The notes below the pieces were generated by a model that saw nothing but the letters and a program-made list of their open reading frames with translations, was not told where the DNA came from and did not search any database. This document shows, one piece after another, positions 17,063 to 24,907 of a stretch of DNA of 41,871 bases. Source of the DNA: Bacteroidota bacterium (GTDB lineage Bacteria > Bacteroidota > Bacteroidia > Chitinophagales > Saprospiraceae). Where the stretch lies: the NCBI GenBank assembly GCA_024743405.1, contig JANSWP010000063.1, forward strand, positions 1-41,871, given 5' to 3'. Numbering within the stretch: the stretch's first letter is position 1; each line of letters begins with the position of its first letter. A program made the position numbers and the translations under genes.

Positions 17063-17818
17063 ATGTTTGAGTAGAATTTCTTCCATAGTATGCCTTACTT
17101 TTTTTATTAATTCAGGAATATCTTTTGAAGTCATTCCTTTGGTGGAGATAGGTTCCGTCCATATCACCTTCACTTTTCCAGGACATAAATCAATGGAGGC
17201 TGCAGTAGCACTTACTTTGTCGATACCAACAATCGTCTCCACCGCAATGGGTGTTTGGGTTTCTATAGCTATTCTAAATGCCCCCTTATGGAAGATTCCT
17301 AATGGTTTGCCACTGGTGTTTCGAGTACCTTCTGGATAAATGAAAATAGAAAACCCTTCTTTAATTGTTTTTTTCAAATATTCGATACTCTTCATTCTGG
17401 AGGAGGGGTCTGTTCTATCAACCAAAACGCATAATTTTCTGACAATAAGCCCAAAAAGAGGAACCTTTGTTAATTCTTTTTTAGCTAAAAATTTGTAAAC
17501 CCCAGGAAAAGCAAAGGCATTGATCATAAAGTCAATAGAGGATCGATGATTACTTATTATTATGTAGTTTTCCTTTCGACTCAGATTTTTTCGACCTTCC
17601 ACCTTAATATTGATAAGAACAAGAGAGAAAAAAATACGTGTATATATGTGGTGGCTAAACCAAATAACTTGCCGATACCAGCTTCGAGGAAAAAACAAAA
17701 ATGCAATTAAATAAAATGGCATGAATACAAACCAAAGTATGAAAAAGATTAAGATGCCATATATTGCCCATATTTTTCTGAAAATCGACATGTAGTTTCT
17801 GAAATTTTTGAAAGCCAA
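17057..17818 (-). CDS. plsC: 1-acyl-sn-glycerol-3-phosphate acyltransferase
   Basis: A 253-residue member of the PlsC family, which transfers an acyl chain to lysophosphatidic acid to make phosphatidic acid at the inner membrane. The catalytic HX4D motif is NHRSSIDF with H91 and D96. The substrate-binding motif is FIYPEGTRN. The N-terminal 50 residues contain a strongly hydrophobic stretch (WAIYGILIFFILWFVFMPFYLIAFLFF) that probably forms one or two membrane segments. The gene is convergent with the PorE-like gene and appears to be transcribed alone. Confidence 0.9.
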   Translation of the reverse strand: MAFKNFRNYMSIFRKIWAIYGILIFFILWFVFMPFYLIAFLFFPRSWYRQVIWFSHHIYTRIFFSLVLINIKVEGRKNLSRKENYIIISNHRSSIDFMINAFAFPGVYKFLAKKELTKVPLFGLIVRKLCVLVDRTDPSSRMKSIEYLKKTIKEGFSIFIYPEGTRNTSGKPLGIFHKGAFRIAIETQTPIAVETIVGIDKVSATAASIDLCPGKVKVIWTEPISTKGMTSKDIPELIKKVRHTMEEILLKHR

Positions 17819-17875
17819 AGGTGAAAAAATATCTCTTTTGAATGAGTAATTTCGCGATTTTTATTCTATAGAAAT

Positions 17876-17904
17876 ATTCAGTTCTTATTTTCGAACAAGT
17901 CTAT
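17876..17904. repeat. Extra arm copy next to palindromic element
   Basis: TATTCAGTTCTTATTTTCGAACAAGTCTATT at this position repeats, in the same orientation, the right arm of the adjacent element (about 18037-18068), with four or so differences. It reads as a leftover end of a second element or a partial tandem duplication. Confidence 0.5.
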
Positions 17905-18067
17905 TAGACTTGTTTCTAAATAATAAATTGACATATGAAAAAATCTTTTTCCCTCATACTTCGGCTATTTTTCGCCCCGTACCTTCGGGTACGAAGCTTA
18001 AAATGAGCCTCGTCTGAGAAAAAAATCTAATGCTCATATATTCAGTTCTTATTTAGGAACAAGTCTA
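17905..18067 (-). repeat. Palindromic core-hairpin element, copy C (arms GACTTGTTYCTAAATAA)
   Basis: The ends are TAGACTTGTTTCTAAATAA (17905-17923) and its near-perfect inverse at 18049-18067 (one mismatch). Read on the minus strand, the centre is GACGAGGC, a perfect hairpin CGTACC-CGAA-GGTACG (17978-17993, TTCG loop on the plus strand), then GGGCGAAAAATAGCC. GACGAGGC and the hairpin position match the other copies, while the flanks of the hairpin have diverged. It lies between plsC and the small TPR gene. Confidence 0.65.
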
Positions 18068-18112
18068 TTTTATAGAAAAATCTGAATTTATACGTTTTTT
18101 TAAAACAATAAT

Positions 18113-18451
18113 ATGAAATCCAAGAGATTAGAACAGCTCTATAATTTTTTAGAAAATAGTCCAAATGATTCATTCTTATTATTTGCAATTGCAAAGGAAT
18201 ATGAAAAATTACAAGATAAGGAGTCCGCATTGAAATATTATTTAAAACTGACGAAGGAAGATCCGGATTATGTAGGTACTTATTATCATTTGGGGAAACT
18301 ATACGAGCGTTTAGATCAAATTACAACTGCTTTTTTTACCTATAAAAGAGGTATGGTGATCGCCAAAAAGATTAATGACCAACATGCTTTTAGCGAATTG
18401 GCAGGAGCGAAAATGGAATTGGGAGACGATGATGATTTTGAAGACGTTTAG
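18113..18451 (+). CDS. Small TPR-repeat protein
   Basis: A 112-residue protein made of tetratricopeptide repeats. SFLLFAIAKEYEKLQDKESALKYYLKL (residues 20-46) and YVGTYYHLGKLYERLDQITTAFFTYKRGM (about 52-80) show the TPR spacing of G/A, Y and A residues. There is no signal peptide, so the protein is probably cytoplasmic and a protein-protein adaptor. The acidic tail (LGDDDDFEDV) is notable. Its last 4 bases overlap the stop of the convergent dapF. Confidence 0.8.
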   Translation: MKSKRLEQLYNFLENSPNDSFLLFAIAKEYEKLQDKESALKYYLKLTKEDPDYVGTYYHLGKLYERLDQITTAFFTYKRGMVIAKKINDQHAFSELAGAKMELGDDDDFEDV

Positions 18452-19239
18452 TGAATGTCAATAGTACCTTCAAAAACTAATTCTGCTTTACCGCAAAGCC
18501 ATATATTTTTAAATCCACCATTTCCGTTTTTTTCAAATCGAACGCTCAAATTTCCACCTTTTGCTTTTATATCAACTTGATTAGCTATGTTTTTGAAGTT
18601 TCTTAAATGCCATGAAAGTGCAGCAGCAGTAACACCGGTGCCGCACGAAAGGGTTTCATCTTCTACACCTCTTTCATAAGTGGCAATTAAAAGGTTATCG
18701 TTGTTTTTTTCTACAAAATTGACATTGATTCCTTCTTCTTTAAATCGCTGAGAATAGCGAATCATTTGTGCACTTTCCACAATATTGAGATCATCTAAAT
18801 CTTCAACGAAAACAACATAATGAGGAGAGCCTGTATCTAAAATGAAATAGTCAGAACCTATTTCGATATTACCAACATCCGTCATTTTTAATTCTACCCA
18901 ATCATTGTCTCTAATGTAAGCTTCATGTTCTCCATCAATCGCCCAAAATTTGCAATACTCTTCTACTATTCCTACCTTTTTGGAAAAGGCAGCAATGCAC
19001 CGACCTCCATTTCCACACATAGAACTTTCTCTCCCATCTGAATTGAAATAAACCATCTCAAAATCATAACTAGGCTTATTTTGTAATAAAATCAGACCAT
19101 CAGAACCTATACCAAATCTTCGATTGCAAATCCGTTCAATTTCTTTAGTATTACTTCTATCTAAAAACTGGGTTGCTCTGTTATCAATCATTACAAAGTC
19201 ATTACCCGTGCCTTGATACTTAAAAAAAGGAATTTTCAT
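18448..19239 (-). CDS. dapF: Diaminopimelate epimerase
   Basis: A 263-residue enzyme that converts LL- to meso-diaminopimelate, giving precursors for lysine and peptidoglycan. The two catalytic cysteines are present: C75 in SSMCGNGGRC and C199 in ETLSCGTGVTAA. The N-terminal KYQGTGNDFVMIDN and the FGIGSDGLILL segments are family signatures, and the length is normal. The start codon overlaps the stop of the small membrane-protein gene upstream by 4 bases (ATGA), so the two are translationally coupled. Confidence 0.96.
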   Translation of the reverse strand: MKIPFFKYQGTGNDFVMIDNRATQFLDRSNTKEIERICNRRFGIGSDGLILLQNKPSYDFEMVYFNSDGRESSMCGNGGRCIAAFSKKVGIVEEYCKFWAIDGEHEAYIRDNDWVELKMTDVGNIEIGSDYFILDTGSPHYVVFVEDLDDLNIVESAQMIRYSQRFKEEGINVNFVEKNNDNLLIATYERGVEDETLSCGTGVTAAALSWHLRNFKNIANQVDIKAKGGNLSVRFEKNGNGGFKNIWLCGKAELVFEGTIDIH

Positions 19240-19457
19240 TCTCTATTTAAATTTAAGGTGTCCACACCAATAATTGCTTCTGTTTTTTCTACTTTTAAAA
19301 CGGTTTCACCTAGCACAAAATGTCGATAAGCCATTATGCTAGACATAAAGACGATTAAAACCAATGAAAAAATGGAGAATTTCCAGCCCCAAATATTTCG
19401 AGAATAATCTTCTTGAGGGTCATCTGGGTCATTTAATAAAAAATTTCTTCTTGCCAT
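19236..19457 (-). CDS. Small single-pass membrane protein
   Basis: A 73-residue protein I cannot assign to a family. Residues 1-24 are polar and charged (MARRNFLLNDPDDPQEDYSR), a membrane segment follows (about 26-46, WKFSIFSLVLIVFMSSIMAY), and the C-terminal 25 residues are soluble and probably periplasmic (VEKTEAIIGVDTLNL). It overlaps dapF by 4 bases, which supports it being a real coupled gene. Confidence 0.7.
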   Translation of the reverse strand: MARRNFLLNDPDDPQEDYSRNIWGWKFSIFSLVLIVFMSSIMAYRHFVLGETVLKVEKTEAIIGVDTLNLNRE

Positions 19458-19593
19458 TACGTATAAAATGGATTAATAAATCTAGTCAATGAAAAAAAAT
19501 CTAAGTGTCTAACTGATATAGATCATATTTTAAACACCTAAAGGTATTGTTTTTGGGACACAACTTTTTCCAGATTTATCGTTTAATCTAATA

Positions 19594-19759
19594 TTAGGGG
19601 GGAGGAAATAAATATTCTACCCAAATTTTAGGAAGTTAATTTTTCTTTTGACGAGGCAAAAAAACCAGATATACCCAAAGGTATGGCGAGTATTTTTAAC
19701 AATGCATAAAGGAAAAATAACAAGTAAAATGGGTAGGGTCTATTTTTCCTCCTCCCTTA
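19594..19759 (+). repeat. Palindromic core-hairpin element, copy D (arms GGGAGGAGGAAA)
   Basis: The element is bounded by TTA-GGGGGGAGGAAATA and TATTTTTCCTCCTCCC-TTA, so it is flanked by direct TTA trinucleotides. The centre is GACGAGGCAAAAAAACCAG, hairpin ATACC-CAAA-GGTAT, then GGCGAGTATTTTTAACAATGCATAAAGG. It is about 90 percent identical by eye to the copy at 39.8 kb over its whole length. It lies upstream of htrA, 95 bases from the start codon. Confidence 0.85.
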
Positions 19760-19853
19760 ATTGAATTTGTGAAATTGACTTTCTATCTTGTTCCCTTCAA
19801 TTTTTTTGCTCAAAAATATTGGAACAGCATCATGAAATAGATAATCCCGACTT

Positions 19854-21320
19854 ATGAAAAATTATTTACCGTTGTTTTTGACGTCTTTATTAAGTGCGCT
19901 TTTTGCGATTGCTATATATCGGTTTTTCGAAGAACCAAAAGTTATTATTCGAGAAACAACTGCTAGCGCTCAATACACTAATTTTGAGGATGAAGAGTCC
20001 TATACCAATCAAAAACAACGTCATTTTGTCTCTTCAGCTCCTACTAATTTTATTGACGCGGCATCAGCTGTTACTCCTGGGGTAGTAAACATTAAGGCAG
20101 TTGAAAGTGCTGGTTTTGACTGGTGGAATGGTGGTGGTTTTGGCTCTTCTTCAGGGTCTGGAGTGATTATATCTCCAGATGGATATATTGTCACCAATAA
20201 TCATGTGATAGAGGAAGGAGATAAGTTTAATGTAACTTTAAACGATAATAGAGAGTATGAGGCCAAATTAGTGGGGACTGACCCTACAACTGATTTAGCA
20301 TTATTAAAAATTGATGAGAACAAATTGCCCTACTTGAATATAGGAAACTCAGATTCTCTAAATGTCGGAGAATGGGTTTTAGCTGTAGGAAATCCTTTTA
20401 ATTTAGAATCAACCGTTACGGCTGGTATCGTTAGTGCTAAAGGTCGTGATATTCAAATTTTAGAAGGAGATTATAGTATTGAGTCTTTTATTCAAACTGA
20501 TGCTGCGGTGAACCCTGGTAATAGCGGTGGAGCACTAGTTAATACCAATGGAGAATTAGTTGGAATTAATACAGCAATAATCACACGATCTGGTAGATAT
20601 GAAGGGTATTCTTTTGCAGTACCAGTTAATTTAGTTCAGAAAGTGATTCGAGATTTGAGAGATTTTGGAGAAGTTCAGCGAGGACTTTTGGGCGTCCGTA
20701 TAGGATCTGTAACGAGCCAACGAGCCAAAGCATTAGGATTGCCTTCTATTGAAGGCGTTTATATTAGTCGAGTTACAGAGGGCGGTGGAGCCGCAGAAGC
20801 TGGCATGGAGGCGGAAGATGTAATTGTTGGAATAAACAATATAAAAATCACCAGTATTCCCGAATTACAAGAGCAAATTGGGAGGTTTAGACCCGGTAAT
20901 GAAATTAGTATCCGGTACATCAGAGAAGGTAAAAATTATGATGCTAAGGTTATTCTACGCGATCATAACAATTCCACTAAACCTAAATCCAAAGTCAATG
21001 TAAATACTAAGGTCGGCTCAAAAAAAGATGATTTAGAAATCTTGGATCACCTAGGTTTTGAATTACGAGATTTATCAAAAGAAGAAAGTAGGAGTTTGAG
21101 AGTCAGTGGAGCCTATGTTAAAAGAATTATTCCTGGAAGTACGATAGAAGAAACCCAAATGGATCCTGGTTTTATCATCACTAGAGTGAATGATACAAAG
21201 GTCACTTCTGTTAATGAAACCGTAGAAATGCTAAAAGATTTAAAAGGGACAAAGGTTTATTTAGAAGGGTTTTACGAGAATTATCGTGGCGAATATTTTT
21301 ATACTTTTGTTGTCAGGTAA
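19854..21320 (+). CDS. htrA: HtrA/DegP-family periplasmic serine protease with PDZ domains
   Basis: A 488-residue Do-like protease for envelope protein quality control. The N-terminal hydrophobic segment (LPLFLTSLLSALFAIAIY, about residues 5-22) is an uncleaved anchor or signal. The chymotrypsin-like triad is H117 (VTNNHVI), D147 (TTDLALLKI) and S224 (NPGNSGGALV). Two PDZ domains follow: PDZ1 about 275-365 (GLLGVRIGSVTSQ... ) and PDZ2 about 390-488 (LGFELRDLSKEESRSL...). The gene is monocistronic with a strong terminator downstream. A palindromic element lies in its upstream region and could affect its promoter. Confidence 0.93.
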   Translation: MKNYLPLFLTSLLSALFAIAIYRFFEEPKVIIRETTASAQYTNFEDEESYTNQKQRHFVSSAPTNFIDAASAVTPGVVNIKAVESAGFDWWNGGGFGSSSGSGVIISPDGYIVTNNHVIEEGDKFNVTLNDNREYEAKLVGTDPTTDLALLKIDENKLPYLNIGNSDSLNVGEWVLAVGNPFNLESTVTAGIVSAKGRDIQILEGDYSIESFIQTDAAVNPGNSGGALVNTNGELVGINTAIITRSGRYEGYSFAVPVNLVQKVIRDLRDFGEVQRGLLGVRIGSVTSQRAKALGLPSIEGVYISRVTEGGGAAEAGMEAEDVIVGINNIKITSIPELQEQIGRFRPGNEISIRYIREGKNYDAKVILRDHNNSTKPKSKVNVNTKVGSKKDDLEILDHLGFELRDLSKEESRSLRVSGAYVKRIIPGSTIEETQMDPGFIITRVNDTKVTSVNETVEMLKDLKGTKVYLEGFYENYRGEYFYTFVVR

Positions 21321-21341
21321 TTGACTGAAACCCAAAGAGTT

Positions 21342-21386
21342 AAAAAAAGGTCTAATTGAGTTTTATTTTCAATTAGACCTTTTTTT
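21342..21386 (+). terminator. Rho-independent terminator after htrA
   Basis: An 18-bp perfect stem, AAAAAAAGGTCTAATTGA (21342-21359) with TCAATTAGACCTTTTTTT (21369-21386), separated by a 9-base loop and ending in a T run. It is a textbook intrinsic terminator and, being symmetric, could work from either side. Confidence 0.85.
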
Positions 21387-21387
21387 G

Positions 21388-21395
21388 TACTTTCG
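21388..21395 (+). promoter_or_regulatory. Candidate -7 box of the carboxylase operon (TACTTTCG)
   Basis: TACTTTCG fits TAnnTTTG in seven of eight positions and lies 38 bases upstream of the acyl-CoA carboxylase start, directly after the htrA terminator. No clear -33 element is seen. Confidence 0.3.
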
Positions 21396-21432
21396 TCACT
21401 TCTATTTGTAAAGCTTTTGAAAAGTAAAATTA

Positions 21433-23061
21433 ATGATTGATATCGAAAAAAACCGGAATGAGGATCACATGAGAATTTTAGTATCCAAATTGAATCATCA
21501 ATTGGTTAAAATTAGGCTGGGTGGTGGAATTAAAAAAATAGAAAAGCTCCATAAAAAAGGTAAAATGAGTGCCCGGGAGCGAATTGACTATTTATTGGAT
21601 GATGGAACGGAGTCTATCGAAATTGGAGCTTTTGCAGGTTGGGAAATGTACGAAGAGTATGGTGGATGTCCTGCAGGTGGAGTGGTGGTGGTTATTGGTT
21701 ACGTTTCTGGAAGACAATGTATTATAGTTGCGAATGACGCTACAGTAAAGGCAGGGGCTTGGTTTCCAATAACGGGAAAAAAGAATTTAAGAGCGCAGGA
21801 AATTGCTTTAGAAAATAAATTACCAATTATCTACTTGGTCGATAGTGCAGGTGTGTTTTTACCAATGCAAGACGAGATTTTTCCAGACAAAGAACACTTT
21901 GGACGAATCTTTAGAAATAATGCTGTTTTATCAAGTAAAGGAATTCCTCAAATATCTGCTATTATGGGCAGTTGCGTGGCTGGTGGGGCTTATCTGCCGA
22001 TCATGTCTGATGAGGCTTTGATTGTTGATAAAACAGGCTCCATTTTTTTGGCAGGACCTTACTTGGTTAAAGCTGCCATAGGGGAAAATGTTGATAAAGA
22101 AACTTTAGGTGGAGCGACCACCCAATCTGAAATTTCTGGGGTGACTGATTATAAGATGAAAGATGATGCAGAATGCTTAGATACAATTAAAGAATTATTA
22201 GACAAATTTGGAGATTTTGAAAAAACAGGATTTAATCGAAGGGAAGTTGTACCTCCTAAAATAGAGGCTCAAGAAATCTTTAAGAAATTGCCAGAATTGC
22301 GCACAAAACCATACGATATGGTTGATATTCTGAAGTGTCTTGTCGATGATTCTAAATTGACCTTTTATAAAAAAGATTATGGGCAAACCATGATATGTGC
22401 TTATGCTCGCATTGATGGATGGTCAGTAGGGATTGTGGCAAATCAACGTAAAGTTGTAAAAAATAAAAAGGGCGAAATGCAGTTTGGTGGTGTCATTTAT
22501 TCTGATTCTGCAGATAAGGCAACTCGTTTTATTCTGAATTGTAATCAAAAACGGATTCCACTTATTTTTATGCATGATGTTACTGGTTTTATGGTTGGAA
22601 CACGCTCTGAGCATGGAGGGATTATTAAAGATGGTGCAAAAATGGTCAATGCGGTTTCCAATTCTACGGTACCAAAAATTACGGTGGTTATTGGTAATTC
22701 CTATGGAGCGGGTAATTATGCCATGTGTGGAAAAGCTTATGACCCAAGATTAATTGTAGCTTGGCCTACTGCTAAAATTGCTGTAATGGGTGGGGCTCAA
22801 GCGGCAAAAGTCTTAACCCAAATTCAAGTATCTTCTCTAAAAAACAAAGGTGAAGATCCTGATCCTGAGGCGGAGAAAGAGTTGTACGAAAAAATTAAAT
22901 CGAGGTATGATCATCAGACCTCTCCGGAATATGCTGCTTCACGCCTATGGGTAGATGCGATTATAGATCCAAAAGATACTCGAAAATGGATCTCTATGGG
23001 TATCGAAGCGGCAAACAATGCACCAATTGAAAAATTTAATGTTGGAGTCATTCAAACTTAA
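21433..23061 (+). CDS. Acyl-CoA carboxylase beta (carboxyltransferase) subunit
   Basis: A 542-residue carboxyltransferase of the propionyl-/methylcrotonyl-CoA carboxylase family. It moves the carboxyl group from carboxybiotin to an acyl-CoA. The N-domain has KMSARERIDYLLDDGT. The oxyanion-hole segments are SCVAGGAYLPIMSDEALIV (N-domain) and GNSYGAGNYAMCGKAYDPRL (C-domain). FLAGPYLVKAAIGE followed by the LGGATTQSEISGVTDY stretch looks closer to methylcrotonyl-CoA carboxylase beta than to propionyl-CoA carboxylase, but I would not fix the substrate. No biotin-carboxylase alpha subunit is in the window. It heads an apparent four-gene operon. Confidence 0.9.
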   Translation: MIDIEKNRNEDHMRILVSKLNHQLVKIRLGGGIKKIEKLHKKGKMSARERIDYLLDDGTESIEIGAFAGWEMYEEYGGCPAGGVVVVIGYVSGRQCIIVANDATVKAGAWFPITGKKNLRAQEIALENKLPIIYLVDSAGVFLPMQDEIFPDKEHFGRIFRNNAVLSSKGIPQISAIMGSCVAGGAYLPIMSDEALIVDKTGSIFLAGPYLVKAAIGENVDKETLGGATTQSEISGVTDYKMKDDAECLDTIKELLDKFGDFEKTGFNRREVVPPKIEAQEIFKKLPELRTKPYDMVDILKCLVDDSKLTFYKKDYGQTMICAYARIDGWSVGIVANQRKVVKNKKGEMQFGGVIYSDSADKATRFILNCNQKRIPLIFMHDVTGFMVGTRSEHGGIIKDGAKMVNAVSNSTVPKITVVIGNSYGAGNYAMCGKAYDPRLIVAWPTAKIAVMGGAQAAKVLTQIQVSSLKNKGEDPDPEAEKELYEKIKSRYDHQTSPEYAASRLWVDAIIDPKDTRKWISMGIEAANNAPIEKFNVGVIQT

Positions 23062-23068
23062 TTAGGAA

Positions 23069-23203
23069 ATGGAAGAACCAAAAGATTCAAGATTTAAATT
23101 GTGGTTTAAAAGAGTTGGAGTAGCTGGACTCATTTTCTTCACTGTGAAGGGCTTAATTTGGTTGGTTATCATTTTTTGTGCTGGTAAATGTGTGGCGAAT
23201 TAA
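23069..23203 (+). CDS. 44-residue single-pass membrane protein
   Basis: A short ORF of 44 codons starting 8 bases after the carboxylase stop and ending 16 bases before the methyltransferase start. The N-terminus is charged (MEEPKDSRFKLWFKRVG), and residues 17-38 form a membrane segment (GVAGLIFFTVKGLIWLVIIFCA). Its tight fit between two genes of the same strand and the basic-then-hydrophobic layout support a real gene. The function is unknown; small proteins with an FF-x-x-KG-L-x-W segment are familiar from Bacteroidota. Confidence 0.65.
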   Translation: MEEPKDSRFKLWFKRVGVAGLIFFTVKGLIWLVIIFCAGKCVAN

Positions 23204-23218
23204 TTTGAAATATTTGAA

Positions 23219-24376
23219 ATGAAATTTGTAGCAAAAACAATTTTTGGATTAGAGGATATTTTGGCTGGGGAACTAAAAGCTTTAGGGGCTGAAAACATCC
23301 AGAAACTAACTAGAGCAGTTCAATTTGAGGGTGACATGAAGTTACTTTATCGAGCCAATTTAGAACTGAGAACAGCCCTTCGTATTTTATATCCTTTTCG
23401 GACTTTTAAAACAAAGCATGAGAGCCATTTTTATAAAAAAATGCGCGAAACAGATTGGTCAAAATATATGCAATTGACTGATACTTTTGCTATTGACGGT
23501 CACACTCAATCAAAATATATTACCCATTCTAAGTTTTTGGCTTTAAAAGCCAAAGATGCCATTGTTGATCAATTTCGAGACAATACCGGTGATCGCCCTA
23601 ATGTGAATGTCAAATCACCTACGATGAGGCTAAATGTGCACATTTCTTATGAAAACCTGTGTACCTTAAGTTGGGATAGTTCTGGTGATTCTTTGCATAA
23701 AAGAGGTTATCGGTCGGTGACGGGTGAGGCACCAATTAATGAGGTTTTGGCAGCGGGCATGATTTTCCTTTCCGGATGGGAAAAAGACTGTGCTTTTATA
23801 GACCCTATGTGTGGTTCTGGAACACTTTTGATTGAGGCTGCGATGATTGCAAAAAATATGCCTCCACAATTAAATCGAAGAGGCTTCGGTTTTCAGAATT
23901 GGTCCAATTATGATGATAAACTTTGGAGAGACGTGGTAAGTGAGGCAAAGAGAAACATTAAAGATTTTGAACTTCCGATCATAGGTTATGATATTGATAG
24001 TGAATCGGTTAGAATCGCTCAAAACAATATTATGAATGCCCGATTAAGAGGAGATGTTTTAGTGGAGACAAAAGATTTTAGGAATTTGACGACCGATTTG
24101 GAAAAAGGTATGTTAATGATGAACCCACCGTATGATGAGCGCTTAGAGATTGATGATATCAATGCCTTTTATAAGAGAATTGGTGACCAAATGAAAAAGG
24201 AGTTTTCGGGATGGAATGCATGGATTATTTCTTCAAATATCCCAGCTTTAAAGCGTGTTGGATTGAAACCTTCCAGACGGATTGCTCTATTCAATGGTTC
24301 ATTAGAGTGTAAATTTTATAAATTTGAAATGTACCGTGGGAGTAAGAAAGCAAAGAAAATGGAAGTCAGTGAATAA
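23219..24376 (+). CDS. THUMP-domain 23S rRNA (guanine-N2)-methyltransferase, RlmL-like
   Basis: A 385-residue class I RNA methyltransferase resembling the N-terminal half of RlmKL (YcbY). The THUMP-type RNA-binding part occupies about residues 1-165. The AdoMet motif I is FIDPMCGSGTLLIEAAMIA (about 193-211), and the catalytic motif IV is MMNPPYDERL (NPPY, about 301-308), used for exocyclic-amine methylation of guanine. RlmK, the second half of the E. coli fusion, is absent, as is normal outside gamma-proteobacteria. It is third in the operon. Confidence 0.9.
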   Translation: MKFVAKTIFGLEDILAGELKALGAENIQKLTRAVQFEGDMKLLYRANLELRTALRILYPFRTFKTKHESHFYKKMRETDWSKYMQLTDTFAIDGHTQSKYITHSKFLALKAKDAIVDQFRDNTGDRPNVNVKSPTMRLNVHISYENLCTLSWDSSGDSLHKRGYRSVTGEAPINEVLAAGMIFLSGWEKDCAFIDPMCGSGTLLIEAAMIAKNMPPQLNRRGFGFQNWSNYDDKLWRDVVSEAKRNIKDFELPIIGYDIDSESVRIAQNNIMNARLRGDVLVETKDFRNLTTDLEKGMLMMNPPYDERLEIDDINAFYKRIGDQMKKEFSGWNAWIISSNIPALKRVGLKPSRRIALFNGSLECKFYKFEMYRGSKKAKKMEVSE

Positions 24377-24402
24377 TAAGGAATTTGAAAAACTTTGAAT
24401 TG

Positions 24403-24744
24403 ATGAATGATAAATTGTTGATGATTTTTTTAGTTTCTTTCTTTGCCAGCCATATGCTGTTTGGGCAAGTTGGTGTTCATATGGAAAAGACTAGTAATTC
24501 AGATTTCAATCTAAATATTCAACAAAATCATAAGACAAACTCTTCTTTTCCTTTTCTTTCCTCGTTCGTTTTTTCAGTTGAAAATAATACCAAAATAAAA
24601 CCGGCCAAAATACCTTTGGCATATTCCTATCGTGATCTCGCTCCTTTTTGTAAAGTTGAAGTGAAGATCGAAAAAGCGCTTAAAAAGTCTTTCAAATTTC
24701 GACTAGGCACTTTGGATTATGTAAATTATTTGGAACAGAAATAA
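24403..24744 (+). CDS. Small secreted hypothetical protein
   Basis: A predicted exported protein of 113 residues. The ATG at 24403 gives a good signal peptide (MNDKLLMIFLVSFFASHMLFGQ); an in-frame TTG at 24385 would add six residues and weaken it. The mature part is polar, then basic with conserved-looking aromatic residues (PFCKVEVKIEKALKKSFKFR, then LGTLDYVNYLEQK). I do not recognise a family. It follows the methyltransferase by 26 bases and ends before a region of strong hairpins. Confidence 0.6.
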   Translation: MNDKLLMIFLVSFFASHMLFGQVGVHMEKTSNSDFNLNIQQNHKTNSSFPFLSSFVFSVENNTKIKPAKIPLAYSYRDLAPFCKVEVKIEKALKKSFKFRLGTLDYVNYLEQK

Positions 24745-24802
24745 AATATTTCTCTACCGTATATTTATGAAACCGCGCGCTTAAGGCGCGAAAATTTCTT
24801 TT

Positions 24803-24857
24803 GGAGAGAGACTTTTGATGAAAAAATCTTTGATTTTTTCATCAAAAGTCTCTCTCC
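24803..24857. terminator. Perfect 26-bp stem with 3-base loop
   Basis: The arm at 24803-24828 (GGAGAGAGACTTTTGATGAA plus AAAATC) is matched without error by 24832-24857. This is far longer than a normal terminator stem. A second hairpin, CGCGC-TTAAG-GCGCG, lies just upstream (about 24776-24790). It may terminate the operon ending at 24744 and the convergent prolyl oligopeptidase, or it may be a relic of a mobile palindrome. Confidence 0.55.
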
Positions 24858-24907
24858 GTATTATTCTTTCGCCATCATTGACGGCGTTTTCCAAAACTTT
24901 CATTTTT

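Noticed and set aside
18042-18230. 62-codon minus ORF upstream of the small TPR gene
   Set aside because: It overlaps the start of a clear TPR coding region and an element arm; the composition is AT-driven.
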